64,000 nucleotides of DNA from Demequina sp. NBRC 110057 (GTDB lineage Bacteria; Actinomycetota; Actinomycetes; Actinomycetales; Demequinaceae). Position numbers and translations under genes: made by a program. Below, piece by piece: positions 1 through 8,714 of this stretch. The stretch lies in the NCBI RefSeq assembly GCF_002090175.1, contig NZ_BBRN01000004.1, forward strand, positions 248,001 through 312,000. Reading direction: 5' to 3'. The stretch's first letter is position 1; every line of letters starts with the position of its first letter. A model generated the notes under the pieces. That model was given only the letters and a program-made list of their open reading frames with translations. It made no database searches and was not told where the DNA came from.

Positions 1-671
1 TCGTGGGCCTGTCGGGCTCGGGCAAGTCGACCATGATCCGCACCATCAACGGGCTGGTCCAGCCCACGCAGGGCACCGTCACCGTCGGCCCTCACGCGAT
101 GACCTCGCTCAAGGGTGCGGCGCTGCGCCGCGCGCGCGGCGACATCGGCATGATCTTCCAGTCCTTCAACCTCGCCGACCGCACGAGCGTCTACCGCAAC
201 GCGATGGTGGGTCGCTTCTCGCACACTCCCACGTGGCGCACGCTGCTGGGGATCTCGACAGCGGAGGACCGCGATATCGTCATGCGCGCCCTCGCCTCGG
301 TGGGGATGCTCGAAAAGGTGTGGGGCCGCGCGGGAGCGCTGTCCGGCGGCCAGAAGCAGCGCGTCGCGATCGCCCGCGCCCTCGCGCAGGAGCCGGCCGT
401 CATGCTGGCCGACGAGCCCGTCGCGAGCCTCGACCCGCCCACGGCGCACTCCGTGATGGCCGACCTCGCGGACATCAACGCCGACCGCGGCCTCACCGTA
501 TTGGTCAACCTCCACCTCATGGACCTGGCGCGCCAGTACACGACAAGGATGATCGGCTTGCGCGCCGGCGAGGTGGTCTACGACGGACCCGCCGCGTCCG
601 CCACGGACGCCGACTTCGAGCAGATCTACGGCCGTCCCGTCCAGCAGCGCGACAGGCTGGGGGAGAAGTGA
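1..671 (+). CDS. phnC: Phosphonate-type ABC transporter ATP-binding protein, 5' end missing
   Basis: This is the ATPase subunit that drives uptake of a phosphonate or related oxyanion through the two permeases encoded just downstream. The first complete codon visible (position 3) already lies in the Walker A motif GLSGSGKS, so roughly 35-40 N-terminal residues lie outside the window. The rest is intact: a Q-loop ([11 protein letters not shown]), the signature [15 protein letters not shown], Walker [14 protein letters not shown] and the H-loop region [10 protein letters not shown]. The protein resembles the PhnC/PtxA family. The stop overlaps the next start (GTGA at 668-671), which indicates translational coupling. 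The binding protein (PhnD-like) is probably upstream, outside the window. The substrate is inferred from family only and could be phosphonate, phosphite or a phosphate ester. Confidence 0.88.
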   Translation, partial: VGLSGSGKSTMIRTINGLVQPTQGTVTVGPHAMTSLKGAALRRARGDIGMIFQSFNLADRTSVYRNAMVGRFSHTPTWRTLLGISTAEDRDIVMRALASVGMLEKVWGRAGALSGGQKQRVAIARALAQEPAVMLADEPVASLDPPTAHSVMADLADINADRGLTVLVNLHLMDLARQYTTRMIGLRAGEVVYDGPAASATDADFEQIYGRPVQQRDRLGEK

Positions 672-1495
672 CGGCGGCCGATGCGGCGGCCCCGGCCCGT
701 ACCGACCTCGCCATCCCGCCGCGGCCACGCACGTGGCCCAAGGCGGTCGTCGTTGGCGCGGCGCTCGTGGCCTTCACGGTCGCGACCACCATCCCCGCCA
801 TCGGCGGCGTCGAGATCGACCTCGCGTCCATCGCGAGGAACTGGACCAACGGCCTCGACCGCATCGGCCAGATGCTCACCCCCGACTTGTCCATCCTGCC
901 GCGCACGTGGCAGCCGCTGCTCGAGACCCTCGAGATGGCGCTCGTGGGAGCCGCCATCTCGGCCGTCCTCGCGGTGCCGCTGTCGCTGTGGGCCGCGCGG
1001 CCCACGAACCCGAACGGCGTCACCAGGCGCGCCGTGCGCTTCGTGCTGAACGTCGTGCGCGCGGTTCCCGACCTCGTCTACGCGACGGTGCTGGTTGCCA
1101 TGGTTGGCGTCGGCACCCTGCCCGGCATCATCACGCTGATCCTGTTCGACGTCGGCATCGTGGTGAAGCTGGTGAGCGAGGCGATCGACTCTGCCGACGC
1201 CCAGTACATGGAGGCAGGCCGCGCGGCCGGCGGCAACCAGACGCAGATCAACCGCGTGACTGCACTGCCGCAGTCGTGGCCCGCCATCGCGTCTCAGGTC
1301 CTGTACTCGCTCGAGCTCAACGTGCGCATCTCGGCGATCCTCGGCCTCGTGGGCGCCGGAGGCATCGGGCGCCTGATCGACGAGATGCGTGGCTTCTACC
1401 GGTACGACGCGCTCGGCACCATCGTGCTCGAGATCCTCATCGTCGTCATCGCGATCGAGATCGCCTCGAACCTGCTGCGAAAGAGGCTGCGATGA
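668..1495 (+). CDS. phnE: Phosphonate-type ABC transporter permease, first subunit
   Basis: This 275-residue inner-membrane permease forms half of the channel for the PhnC-type ATPase. The GTG start overlaps the phnC stop. About six hydrophobic segments are visible, and the cytoplasmic EAA loop that docks on the ATPase is recognisable as [10 protein letters not shown] followed by ALPQSWPAI. The C-terminus contains the family-typical stretch [14 protein letters not shown]. The N-terminus is Ala/Pro rich, and its third to sixth codons contain the dispersed motif GGCCGATGC. A second, related permease follows with an ATGA overlap, as is common in actinobacterial phosphonate systems that use two different PhnE proteins. 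Confidence 0.88.
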   Translation: MTAADAAAPARTDLAIPPRPRTWPKAVVVGAALVAFTVATTIPAIGGVEIDLASIARNWTNGLDRIGQMLTPDLSILPRTWQPLLETLEMALVGAAISAVLAVPLSLWAARPTNPNGVTRRAVRFVLNVVRAVPDLVYATVLVAMVGVGTLPGIITLILFDVGIVVKLVSEAIDSADAQYMEAGRAAGGNQTQINRVTALPQSWPAIASQVLYSLELNVRISAILGLVGAGGIGRLIDEMRGFYRYDALGTIVLEILIVVIAIEIASNLLRKRLR

Positions 1496-2337
1496 CCGCC
1501 ACCGCCACCACCGCATCGGCCACGCGCCTGGCCATCCCTGCGAAGCCCCGCCGGCTCGCGGTGCGCGCCGCGGGATGGGCCGCGACCGTCGTCATCCTCC
1601 TCGCGTTCTGGGACATCGACCTGGAGTGGGACAAGATCGCCGGCCTGCCCGCCGACCTCGCCCACTACGGCGCGCTCATGTTCTCCGACCCCAACTGGTC
1701 CATGCTGGGCGAGGCGGCGCTGCAGACGTGGCGCTCCGTCTCCATGGCGTGGATCGGCGCCATCCTCGGCGTGGTCCTCTCGACCCTGCTGGGCATCCCG
1801 GCGGCCCAGGGAGTCGGGCCCGCGTGGGTGCGCCTGCCGCTGCGGGTGATCTTCGCGGTCATTCGCGCCATGCCGGAGGTCCTCATCGCGATCCTCATCC
1901 TCACCGTCACCGGCCTCACGCCGTTCACCGGCGCGCTCGCCCTCGCGATCGGGGGCATCGGCACGCACGCCAAGTGGACCTACGAGACCATCGAGGCCGT
2001 CCCGCCCGGCACCGCCGAGGCAGTGCGTGCCTCGGGAGGCTCGCTGGTGGAGGTGATCCGGTGGGGCCTGTGGCCGGTCGCCGCGCCCGAGCTCATGAGC
2101 CTCGCGCTGTACCGGTTCGAGATCAACGTGCGCACCTCCGCCATCCTCGGCCTCATCGGCGTGGGCGGCATCGGCGCGATGCTCACGGACTACACGCAGC
2201 ACCGCGAGTGGGATACCGTCGGCGTGCTGATCATCGTGGTCATCGTGGTGACCATGGTCATCGACGCCATCTCCGGGGCCATCCGGCGACGCATCATGGA
2301 AGGGGCCAAGGTTCGTGGCGTGGAACGGCAGCACTGA
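1492..2337 (+). CDS. phnE: Phosphonate-type ABC transporter permease, second subunit
   Basis: This 281-residue integral membrane protein is a paralogue of the preceding gene and presumably its heterodimer partner. The EAA loop reads EAVRASGGSLVEVIRWGLWP, and the C-terminal region SAILGLIGVGGIGAML matches that of the first permease. The start ATG at 1492 overlaps the upstream stop by four bases. Codons 3-10 spell a Thr/Ala run built on the GCATCGGCC motif, so both permeases carry this 9-mer in a disposable N-terminus. The gene ends inside the start region of the RpiR regulator (23-base overlap), which places the regulator in the same operon. Confidence 0.88.
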   Translation: MTATATTASATRLAIPAKPRRLAVRAAGWAATVVILLAFWDIDLEWDKIAGLPADLAHYGALMFSDPNWSMLGEAALQTWRSVSMAWIGAILGVVLSTLLGIPAAQGVGPAWVRLPLRVIFAVIRAMPEVLIAILILTVTGLTPFTGALALAIGGIGTHAKWTYETIEAVPPGTAEAVRASGGSLVEVIRWGLWPVAAPELMSLALYRFEINVRTSAILGLIGVGGIGAMLTDYTQHREWDTVGVLIIVVIVVTMVIDAISGAIRRRIMEGAKVRGVERQH

Positions 2338-3172
2338 CGCACCCCCGACCGTACGCATCGCCGCGCTCGCGCCGGCGCTACAGCCGAGCGAGCGACGCGT
2401 CGCCGAGGCCATCGCGGCCGATGTCGGCGCCGCCGTCGACATGACGGCCCAGCAGCTCGCTGAGTCGGTCGGCGTGGGCCGCGCCTCCGTAGTCCGCACT
2501 GCCCAGACGCTGGGTTACGAGGGCTACCCGCAATTGCGCGTCGCCATGGCGCGTGAGCGCGCCTTCGGGGGTGCCCCGGTGGCCGATGCCGAGGGCGCCA
2601 TGGGCATCGTGCGCGCCTCGATGGAACGGTTCGGGCGGGCGCTTCCACACGTCGCGGCCGCGATGACGGAGGAGCACCTCGAGCCGTTCCTCGCGGCCCT
2701 GGACACCGCCCCGCGGGTCCTGGTCGCGGCGAACGGGCTGTCGGCGCCGCTCGGGTACGACCTGTCGCTGAGGCTGTCGAGCATCGGCCGTCCCACCGAG
2801 TACGTGCCCGACACGTTGGGCCAGCGGATCCTTGCCGCGCAAATGGAGGCGCCGAGCGTCCTGCTGACCGTGTCCGGCTCCGGCGCCAACCGTGCGACGC
2901 TCGACGTGGTCGACGCGGCGCTCGACGCGGGGGCGACGGTGCTCGCCATCACGAGCTTCTCGCGGTCCGCGCTGGTAGAGCGGGCGACGACCACGCTGGT
3001 GGTGCCTCCCGTCAGCGAGTCCTTCCAGGATGAGCTGCTGCTCACGTCGCGTGCCGCGCTGACGCTGGTCGTGGAGGCGCTCGTGGAAGCGCTCGTGGCT
3101 CGCCGCGGCCAGCGTGCCCAGGACGCGCGCTCCGCGGCGCTCACCGTGCTGTCGCGCTCGCTGGGGGAGTAG
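2315..3172 (+). CDS. MurR/RpiR family transcriptional regulator
   Basis: This 285-residue DNA-binding protein has an N-terminal RpiR-type helix-turn-helix at about residues 15-85 (MTAQQLAESVGVGRASVV) and a C-terminal SIS domain at about 125-260 (VLLTVSGSGANRATLDVV). SIS domains of this family bind phosphorylated sugars, so the expected effector is a sugar phosphate or a similar phospho-compound. The GTG start at 2315 is preceded by GGAAGGGG at about nine bases and overlaps the end of phnE. Co-transcription with a phosphonate-type transporter suggests it senses the imported compound or a product of it. This link is inferred from context and no operator was identified. The gene ends 58 bases before uppS. 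Confidence 0.87.
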   Translation: MAWNGSTDAPPTVRIAALAPALQPSERRVAEAIAADVGAAVDMTAQQLAESVGVGRASVVRTAQTLGYEGYPQLRVAMARERAFGGAPVADAEGAMGIVRASMERFGRALPHVAAAMTEEHLEPFLAALDTAPRVLVAANGLSAPLGYDLSLRLSSIGRPTEYVPDTLGQRILAAQMEAPSVLLTVSGSGANRATLDVVDAALDAGATVLAITSFSRSALVERATTTLVVPPVSESFQDELLLTSRAALTLVVEALVEALVARRGQRAQDARSAALTVLSRSLGE

Positions 3173-3217
3173 CGCCGGGTAGCCCCGGCACGGCGTGGCT
3201 GGGGTCGCGCCCACGGC

Positions 3218-3223
3218 TAGGCT
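3218..3223 (+). promoter_or_regulatory. Leaderless promoter -10 box of uppS
   Basis: TAGGCT lies seven bases upstream of the GTG at 3231, so transcription should begin at or next to the start codon. This decides the uppS start against the in-frame GTG at 3195, which lies upstream of the box. Confidence 0.65.
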
Positions 3224-3230
3224 GGCCATC

Positions 3231-3989
3231 GTGACCTACGCACGCCCGTTCCCTCACCCCGGCGGCGCCACGGCGCCCGCCCTGCCCCAGGAGGCGGTGC
3301 CGGCGCACGTCGCCGTCGTCATGGACGGCAACGGCCGCTGGGCGAAGGAGCGCGGGCTGCCTCGCACGGCGGGACACGAGCGCGGCGAGGCCTCGCTGCT
3401 CGACGTGGTGGCCGGCGCCGTGGAGATCGGCGTGAGCCACCTCAGCGCCTACGCGTTCAGCACGGAGAACTGGAAGCGCAGCCCCGACGAGGTGCGCTTC
3501 CTCATGGGATTCAACCGCGACGTGATCCGGCGCCGGCGTGACGAGATGCACGAGTGGGGGGTGCGCGTGCGCTGGGCCGGACGCCGCCCCAAGCTGTGGA
3601 CGTCGGTCATCAAGGAGCTCGAGAAGGCCGAAGAACTCACGCAGCACAACACCGGGCTGACGCTCACGATGTGCGTCAACTACGGTGGCCGCGCGGAGAT
3701 CGCCGACGCGGCGCGTGAGATCGCGCGCAAGGTCGCGGCGGGACAGCTCAACCCGGACAAGGTCACCGAGGCGACGCTCGCGGCGCACCTGGACGAGCCC
3801 GACATGCCCGATGTCGACCTGTTCTGGCGCTCGAGCGGCGAGCAGCGGTCGTCCAACTTCCTGCCGTGGCAGGCCGCCTACGCCGAGTACGTGTTCTCCG
3901 ACGTGCTGTGGCCCGATGTGGACCGCACGCACCTGTGGGCGGCTATCGAGGAGTACGCGCGGCGGAACCGGCGCTTCGGCGCTGCCTGA
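3231..3989 (+). CDS. uppS: Polyprenyl diphosphate synthase (cis-prenyltransferase, UppS family)
   Basis: This cytosolic cis-prenyltransferase adds isopentenyl units to an allylic diphosphate to make the long-chain carrier lipid for peptidoglycan and other wall polymers. Of the 252 residues, the catalytic Asp is D32 in [10 protein letters not shown]. Other family blocks are [17 protein letters not shown] and the C-terminal [15 protein letters not shown]. The start at 3231 is chosen because a TAGGCT box sits seven bases before it (leaderless mRNA). Actinobacteria often have two such enzymes, and I cannot tell from sequence whether this one makes the full-length or a shorter prenyl chain. The last 47 bases overlap the convergent DedA gene. 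Confidence 0.9.
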   Translation: MTYARPFPHPGGATAPALPQEAVPAHVAVVMDGNGRWAKERGLPRTAGHERGEASLLDVVAGAVEIGVSHLSAYAFSTENWKRSPDEVRFLMGFNRDVIRRRRDEMHEWGVRVRWAGRRPKLWTSVIKELEKAEELTQHNTGLTLTMCVNYGGRAEIADAAREIARKVAAGQLNPDKVTEATLAAHLDEPDMPDVDLFWRSSGEQRSSNFLPWQAAYAEYVFSDVLWPDVDRTHLWAAIEEYARRNRRFGAA

Positions 3990-4473
3990 CGATCCGCGTG
4001 ACGCGGGTGGCGGCCCAGGCGACCGCCACCACACCCACGACGAAGGCGATGGCCAGCGTGGGGCTGTGCTGCCACAGGTGCACGATGGACGCGCCCACGA
4101 TCGTGTAGGCGGCCGTCCACAGCGCGCAGCCGGGAAGCATCACGAGCGTGTACAGCCCCCAGCGCATCTTCACGTATCCGGCCGTCGCATTGATCACCGT
4201 CTGGAATCCCAGCGTCAGGAACGACAGCGGGATGGCGACGTAGCCCCAGCGATCGAGGACCGCCTCGCCGCGCGCCATCATCGGCCCGTCGAGGCGCCTC
4301 GAGGCGCGGGCCAGGAACTTCTCGGACGGGCTCTCGGCGAGGCGCGACGCGCCCGTGCGCGCCCAGCGTCCCAGCCAGTAGGTGGCCTGGGTGCGCACGA
4401 ACACCACGACGAACAGGAAGGGCACGAGTGCCCACCAGCCGAGGTCCGAGATGAATCCCGGCACTCCCGCCAT
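3943..4473 (-). CDS. DedA-family (SNARE-associated/VTT) membrane protein
   Basis: This 176-residue polytopic membrane protein of the DedA family has about four or five hydrophobic segments and the conserved amphipathic region typified by the block [10 protein letters not shown]. DedA proteins include undecaprenyl-phosphate translocases (UptA type) and flippases for other phospholipids. The start at 4473 is chosen because its ATG overlaps the zur stop as TGATG, which implies translation coupled to zur. Upstream in-frame starts would read through the zur coding region. It is the distal gene of the zinc import operon and overlaps the 3' end of uppS tail to tail. It is somewhat shorter than typical members (about 200 residues), and its substrate is unknown. 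Confidence 0.82.
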   Translation of the reverse strand: MAGVPGFISDLGWWALVPFLFVVVFVRTQATYWLGRWARTGASRLAESPSEKFLARASRRLDGPMMARGEAVLDRWGYVAIPLSFLTLGFQTVINATAGYVKMRWGLYTLVMLPGCALWTAAYTIVGASIVHLWQHSPTLAIAFVVGVVAVAWAATRVTRIVRQRRSAGSAARTPR

Positions 4474-4892
4474 CAGTGACCCTTGGCCGTGCAGGCAGCG
4501 CACACGCCGGTGATCTCGACGGTGTGGTCGATGCGCGCGAAACCGTGCTCGGCGGCGACCTTCTCCGCCCATTCCTCGAACTGCGGAACCTCGATGTCCT
4601 CCGCGGCTCCGCACACGCGACAGCGCAGGTGGTGGTGGTGCTCGTCGACGGCGCCGCAGCGTCGGTAGAGCGTCTCGCCGGTGTCGGTGACGACAGCGTC
4701 GACCTCGCCGGCCTCAGCAAGCGCCTGCAGCGAGCGATAGACCGTCGCGAGGCCCACGGTCGAGCCCTCGTGGCGCAGCGCGTCGTGCCAGGACTGGGCG
4801 GACCGGAACTCGTCCGAGGCGGACAGGGCGTCGAGGACCGCCGCGCGCTGCTTGGTCATGCGGGGGGCCGATGCGCCACTGGTGGGGGTCAT
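4473..4892 (-). CDS. zur: Zinc uptake regulator of the Fur family
   Basis: This 139-residue Fur-family repressor has an N-terminal winged helix (MTKQRAAVLDAL, with GLATVYRSLQAL as recognition region). A metal-binding domain carries a His cluster at 85-88 and two CxxC pairs (C91/C94 and C131/C134) that hold the structural zinc. Its assignment to Zur rather than Fur rests on position: it overlaps the zinc permease gene by ATGA, and Zur-like boxes stand before znuA and before the zinc-free ribosomal protein operon. It should repress both when zinc is sufficient. Specificity for zinc over iron or manganese is inferred from these targets. Confidence 0.88.
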   Translation of the reverse strand: MTPTSGASAPRMTKQRAAVLDALSASDEFRSAQSWHDALRHEGSTVGLATVYRSLQALAEAGEVDAVVTDTGETLYRRCGAVDEHHHHLRCRVCGAAEDIEVPQFEEWAEKVAAEHGFARIDHTVEITGVCAACTAKGH

Positions 4893-5773
4893 GCGGGTGC
4901 TCCTTCCGCGGTGGCGAGCTCGCGGTCGTGGCGGTGGCGTCGACGCTTCACGAGGCCCGCGCCGGAGGCGACGACCACGTAGAGGATGACGCCGAGGACC
5001 ACGATGAGCGCGCCGGGCTGGAGGTTGTAGAACAGGGTGATGCCCACGCCGGTGAGGCACAGGGCGACGCCGATGGCCATGGCGATGCCCATGGTGCGCG
5101 TGAAGGAGCGCGTGATGAGCTGGGCGATCGCGACGGGAAGGATCATGAGGCCGCTGACCAGCAGCACGCCGACCACGCGCATCGCCGCGGTGACGGTGAC
5201 GGCCGCGAGGACGGCGACGATCATGTTGAGCGCCGCGACGGGAAGGCCCGTGGAGTACGCGAACTCCTGGTCGTGGGTGACGGCGAACAGCGCCGAACGC
5301 AACCCCAGGCCGATGACGAGGATGACGGCCGAGAGGACTACGGTGACCCAGACGTCGGCCCAACTTGCCGTGGAGATCGAGCCGAACAGGTAGCCCATCA
5401 GGTTCGCGTTCGAGCCTCCGGCGGCGGAGATCAGCAGGACGCCGGACGCGATGCCGCCGTAGAACATGATCGCCATGATGACGTCGGCCGCCGCGACGCC
5501 GCGGGCGCGCATGCGTTCGATGACGACGGCCCCGGCGACCGCAAACACGATCGCGCCGGGGATCGCGAGGGCGTCGACCTGCACGAGGTCGGCCCAGGAC
5601 CCGGCCAGCCAGCCGGCGGCGACGCCGGCGAGGGCCACGTGGCCGATGCCGTCGCCCAGCAGCGACATGCGGCGGTGGACCAGGTAGGTGCCGACGATGG
5701 GTGCGGTCGCGCCCACCATGAGCGCGACGAGCAGCATGCGCTGCACGAGGGGGTCGGTGAACAGGTCGATCAC
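4889..5773 (-). CDS. znuB: Zinc/manganese-type ABC transporter permease
   Basis: This 294-residue membrane permease of the ABC-3 metal ion family has eight or nine hydrophobic segments. Typical family blocks are visible, for example VGTYLVHRRMSLLGDGIGHV near the N-terminus. It forms the channel for the ATPase and binding protein encoded immediately upstream. The start is GTG at 5773, overlapping the znuC stop (GTGA), and its own stop overlaps the zur start (ATGA), so the three genes are tightly coupled. Zinc rather than manganese is inferred from the adjacent zur and the Zur box upstream of the operon. Confidence 0.88.
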   Translation of the reverse strand: MIDLFTDPLVQRMLLVALMVGATAPIVGTYLVHRRMSLLGDGIGHVALAGVAAGWLAGSWADLVQVDALAIPGAIVFAVAGAVVIERMRARGVAAADVIMAIMFYGGIASGVLLISAAGGSNANLMGYLFGSISTASWADVWVTVVLSAVILVIGLGLRSALFAVTHDQEFAYSTGLPVAALNMIVAVLAAVTVTAAMRVVGVLLVSGLMILPVAIAQLITRSFTRTMGIAMAIGVALCLTGVGITLFYNLQPGALIVVLGVILYVVVASGAGLVKRRRHRHDRELATAEGAPA

Positions 5774-6573
5774 TGGCGGACCTCCCAGGCGAACGTGGAC
5801 GGCGTCTGTTCGGGCACGTCGGAATGGGCGTGGTCGTGGTCGTGACCGGGCAGGGCGTGCACGCCGAGCGCGCGCGGAGGCTCGCCCACGTGTGTCACGC
5901 AGCCCTGCTCGAGCACGACAGCGTGGTGGACCAGCGGGGCGAGCGCCCCGAGCTCGTGGAGCACCAGGATGATCGCCTTGCCCGCGTCGCGGCGGGCCGT
6001 GAGGGCGGCCGCGAGGGCCTCCTGGCTCGGCACGTCGACGCCGGCCATCGGCTCGTCGAGGATCAGCAGGTCAGGGTCGCGTACGAGGGCGCGGGCGATG
6101 AGGACGCGCTGCTGCTGGCCGCCCGAGAGGCGGCTGACGTCGCGGTCCGCGAGGTCAGCGACCCCCAGGTCGTCCAGCGCGGCGAGGGCGCGCGCCTTCG
6201 CATCGCGGGGCGCCCGCAGGTGGCCCACTCCCAGCAGGCCGGCGGTGACGACCTCGCGGGCGGTGGCGGACACTCCGCCTCCCGCGGAGGCGCGCTGCGG
6301 CACGTAGCCGATGCGTCGGGCGCTCGCGCGGCTGCGCGGCTGATCGAAGACCGTGACGTCTCCCGCGGCCATCGGGATCGCGCCCACGAGGGCGCGGACC
6401 AGCGTCGACTTGCCGGAGCCGTTGCCGCCCATGATGGCGACGGCCTCGCCGGGGTGGGCGTCGAGGTCGACGCCGTGGAGGATCTCGTGGCCGCCCAGAC
6501 GCACGCGCACCCCGCGCGCGGTCAGCACGGGCGGGGCGTCGTGGTCGAGCGACGTGGCGTCAGCTGCAGTCAA
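5770..6573 (-). CDS. znuC: Zinc ABC transporter ATP-binding protein
   Basis: This 267-residue cytosolic ATPase energises the ZnuB channel. Walker A is GGNGSGKS at residues 49-56, the signature is RLSGGQQQRVLIARAL, and Walker B is LLILDEPMAGVD. The C-terminal tail has a His-rich run (LPGHDHDHAHSD) that may bind metal. The start is a rare TTG at 6573, lying inside the last codons of znuA (14-base overlap). No ATG or GTG nearby in frame gives a better fit. Translation is probably coupled to znuA. Confidence 0.88.
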   Translation of the reverse strand: MTAADATSLDHDAPPVLTARGVRVRLGGHEILHGVDLDAHPGEAVAIMGGNGSGKSTLVRALVGAIPMAAGDVTVFDQPRSRASARRIGYVPQRASAGGGVSATAREVVTAGLLGVGHLRAPRDAKARALAALDDLGVADLADRDVSRLSGGQQQRVLIARALVRDPDLLILDEPMAGVDVPSQEALAAALTARRDAGKAIILVLHELGALAPLVHHAVVLEQGCVTHVGEPPRALGVHALPGHDHDHAHSDVPEQTPSTFAWEVRQ

Positions 6574-7510
6574 GGCCGGTCCTCAGCTCCTCGAGGTTGC
6601 GGGTCATCACTGCAATGTAGTCGTCGCCGTCGGCGATGGTCTCGAGCGGGTCGAGCACCGCGGTGGTGACGCCGGCATCGTCCGCGAGGGACTCCGCGAC
6701 GGCCGCGGACACCTTCGATTCGGTGTAGATGGTCGTGGCGCCGGAGTCCTCGATCAGGTCGCGGATCTCGCGGATGCGCGCGGGGGAGGGCTCGGCCTCG
6801 GGGTCGAGGCCCGACATCCCCTCCTGGGCGAGGTCGTAGCGCAGGCCGAGGTAGCCGTATGCCTCGTGGCTGACGAAGATCTCGCGTCGCTCGCACGTCG
6901 CGAGGCCGTCGGTGAACGACTGGTCGAGCGCGTCGAGGTCGGCGATCAGCGCGTTGCCGCGCTCCTCGTACGAGGCCGCGTTGTCGGGGTCGAGCTCGGA
7001 GAACTCCGCGACGACGTCCTCGGCGTACTCCGCGAGCAGCGTGGGGTCGAGCCAGAAGTGCGGGTCGAGCGTGCCGTGGTCGTGGCCGTCCTCGCTCGCG
7101 TACTCGTCGTCCTCGTGGGTCTCATCCTCGTGCTCGGCCTCCTCTTCGCCGTGCTCGTCGACGATGTGGTGGGCGTCGAGCGAGCGGGCGCCGGTGGTGT
7201 CGACGGCGTCGTCCACGGCCGCGGAGAAGTCCGAGAGGAACAGGACGGTGTCCATGTCCTGCATGGACCGCACGGTGGCGGGGGACATCTCCGCGTCGTG
7301 CGGCTCGACGCCCGCGGCGATGAGGGAGGTCACGGCCACGTCGTCGCCGCCGACGGCCTCTGCGACGTACTGCAGCGGGTAGAAGGAGGCGCCGACGCTG
7401 AGCGACGCCTCGGAGGCGTCCGCGTCGGCGGACGAGGTATCGGCGGAGCAGCCGGCGAGAAGGAGGGAGCCGACCGCTCCGCCGACGATCAGGGGACGGG
7501 TGACGTTCAT
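6560..7510 (-). CDS. znuA: Zinc-binding lipoprotein of the ABC transporter (ZnuA/TroA family)
   Basis: This 316-residue extracytoplasmic solute-binding lipoprotein has a signal peptide ending in the lipobox LLAG-C, with the modified Cys at 21. It belongs to cluster A-I metal-binding proteins. A long acidic, His-rich loop (DEHGEEEAEHEDETHEDD and following, about residues 117-152) is characteristic of zinc-specific members and probably collects Zn2+. It is the first gene of znuA-znuC-znuB-zur-dedA. The ATG at 7510 lies seven bases from a -10 box, so the mRNA should be leaderless, and a Zur-type palindrome covers the promoter. Confidence 0.9.
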   Translation of the reverse strand: MNVTRPLIVGGAVGSLLLAGCSADTSSADADASEASLSVGASFYPLQYVAEAVGGDDVAVTSLIAAGVEPHDAEMSPATVRSMQDMDTVLFLSDFSAAVDDAVDTTGARSLDAHHIVDEHGEEEAEHEDETHEDDEYASEDGHDHGTLDPHFWLDPTLLAEYAEDVVAEFSELDPDNAASYEERGNALIADLDALDQSFTDGLATCERREIFVSHEAYGYLGLRYDLAQEGMSGLDPEAEPSPARIREIRDLIEDSGATTIYTESKVSAAVAESLADDAGVTTAVLDPLETIADGDDYIAVMTRNLEELRTGLDCS

Positions 7511-7517
7511 GACGGCA

Positions 7518-7547
7518 ACGCTACGGCTAAATGAGAATCATTGTCAA
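7518..7547 (-). promoter_or_regulatory. znuA promoter with Zur operator
   Basis: On the minus strand, TTGACA (7542-7547), an 18-base spacer and TAGCGT (7518-7523) form a good sigma-70 type promoter ending seven bases before the znuA ATG. The 15-base palindrome TGACAATGATTCTCA (7532-7546) overlaps the -35 box and spacer. It closely resembles the Zur box known from actinobacteria, so bound Zur would block polymerase. Confidence 0.8.
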
Positions 7548-7570
7548 ACTCAGCTGGGCGCGACGGGCAG

Positions 7571-7610
7571 GTGCGGACGGCCGATGCCACGGCGTGGCAC
7601 GCTTCCGCAC
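7571..7610. repeat. 40-base intergenic hairpin related to the 88-base repeats
   Basis: The arms GTGCGGA and TCCGCAC enclose a core containing GGCCGATGCC. The core matches the inner part of the 88-base repeat at 10447 almost base for base (GGACGGCCGATGCC, then CGGCG and GGC). It lies between znuA and the 3' end of the CobW-like gene, so it could also act as a terminator for the latter. Confidence 0.6.
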
Positions 7611-7631
7611 TAGTCGACAAGGATCCTCGCC

Positions 7632-8708
7632 TCACGCCGCCTCCTCGCCCTCGTCAGGGGCTCCGAACCAGTCGTCGAGGCGGTCGTCGCCGATGGGCTC
7701 AGCGGGGGAGTGAAGGGCGGCCGCGAAGGCGTCGGCGATGATGGCCCGTTCCTCGCCGACGCCGGTCACGACAAGCGTGGTGCGCGGCTGCCTGCCGTTC
7801 CAGGAGTCGACCGTCCCCACGCTGAGCTGGCCGCCGGCCTCTTCCCAGATGCACGCTGAGTGCGGCCGCGAGGCGACCCAGAAGTGGCCGCGCACGCGAA
7901 TCGGGTGATCGGCCATCCTGTGCAGGCTTTCGCGCAGTCGCCGCGCGTCGAAGGGGCGGTCACTCTCGAGGCGAAGGCTCCAGACTCCCGCCCGATCGCG
8001 AGGAGTGCGGCGCGGGGTGCGCAGGGGGTCGGCGCGTTCGAGGCAGTCCCTGCTGCGCCCACGCGGACGGCCCAGGAGGAGAGGCGTGAGGCTCTCAAGT
8101 TCAGCCGAGACGACCTGGCTCCCGTCGCCGCGCAGGTGATCCGCCACCGCAAGGGCGTCTTCGGGTGCGGGGGTGGCTCCCGCCAGCACGATGACGTCGG
8201 CTGCCGCGAGGATGGGGGCGAGGGCCTCGGCGACCACGCGGTCGTCCTCGTCGCGCAGCCCCAGGTCGCGGTCGGTGAGCCAGTCGTCACTGAAGGCGTC
8301 TTCGCGGACGGTCGCGGCGTCGAGGATGGCGGCGACCGTGCCGAACTCGGCGCCGGCGAGCTGGCCATCGGGCCGCAGGGCGCCGTCGAGTAGGCGGACG
8401 AGGGGCGCAGGCTCCGCCGTGACGGGGAGCGCGACCACCGCGTGGCGCCAGCGGTCCTGGCGGCGCAGGCCCACGAGCGTGGGGAGGACGTCCTCGCGGA
8501 TGGCGCACGAGACACACGCATGGGCGAGTGGCGTGATGGTCTGCTCGATGACGCCGGTGATATCCGCCACGGTGCGTCGCACGCCGCCGTCGAGGATGTC
8601 GTGGGTGACGACCACCAGGTCCGGACGGTCCAGCGTGAGGTTCATGGCCGCCGCGGCGCGCATCAGGGGGTCGATCGTGGTGAGGGTGGAGATGGTGAAG
8701 GAGCTCAT
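7632..8708 (-). CDS. CobW/COG0523-like zinc-responsive protein without a P-loop
   Basis: This 358-residue protein is related to the G3E GTPase family whose zinc-regulated members deliver zinc to client enzymes. The metal-binding CxxC is present (HACVSCAIRED, C65 and C68) and so is a CobW C-terminal-like region (about residues 250-330). However, the N-terminus reads ISTLTTIDPLMR where GTPases have GxxGxGKT, so the nucleotide-binding loop is missing. The start ATG at 8708 lies six bases from a TACGGT box on the minus strand, giving a leaderless mRNA. It shares one Zur operator with the divergent ribosomal protein operon. A role as a zinc carrier or sensor is likely, but GTP hydrolysis is not expected. 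Confidence 0.8.
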   Translation of the reverse strand: MSSFTISTLTTIDPLMRAAAAMNLTLDRPDLVVVTHDILDGGVRRTVADITGVIEQTITPLAHACVSCAIREDVLPTLVGLRRQDRWRHAVVALPVTAEPAPLVRLLDGALRPDGQLAGAEFGTVAAILDAATVREDAFSDDWLTDRDLGLRDEDDRVVAEALAPILAAADVIVLAGATPAPEDALAVADHLRGDGSQVVSAELESLTPLLLGRPRGRSRDCLERADPLRTPRRTPRDRAGVWSLRLESDRPFDARRLRESLHRMADHPIRVRGHFWVASRPHSACIWEEAGGQLSVGTVDSWNGRQPRTTLVVTGVGEERAIIADAFAAALHSPAEPIGDDRLDDWFGAPDEGEEAA

Positions 8709-8714
8709 GGCGTC

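Noticed and set aside
3195..3230. Upstream GTG at 3195 as uppS start
   Set aside because: It lies upstream of the TAGGCT box that fits a leaderless start at 3231, and the extra residues are not family-like.
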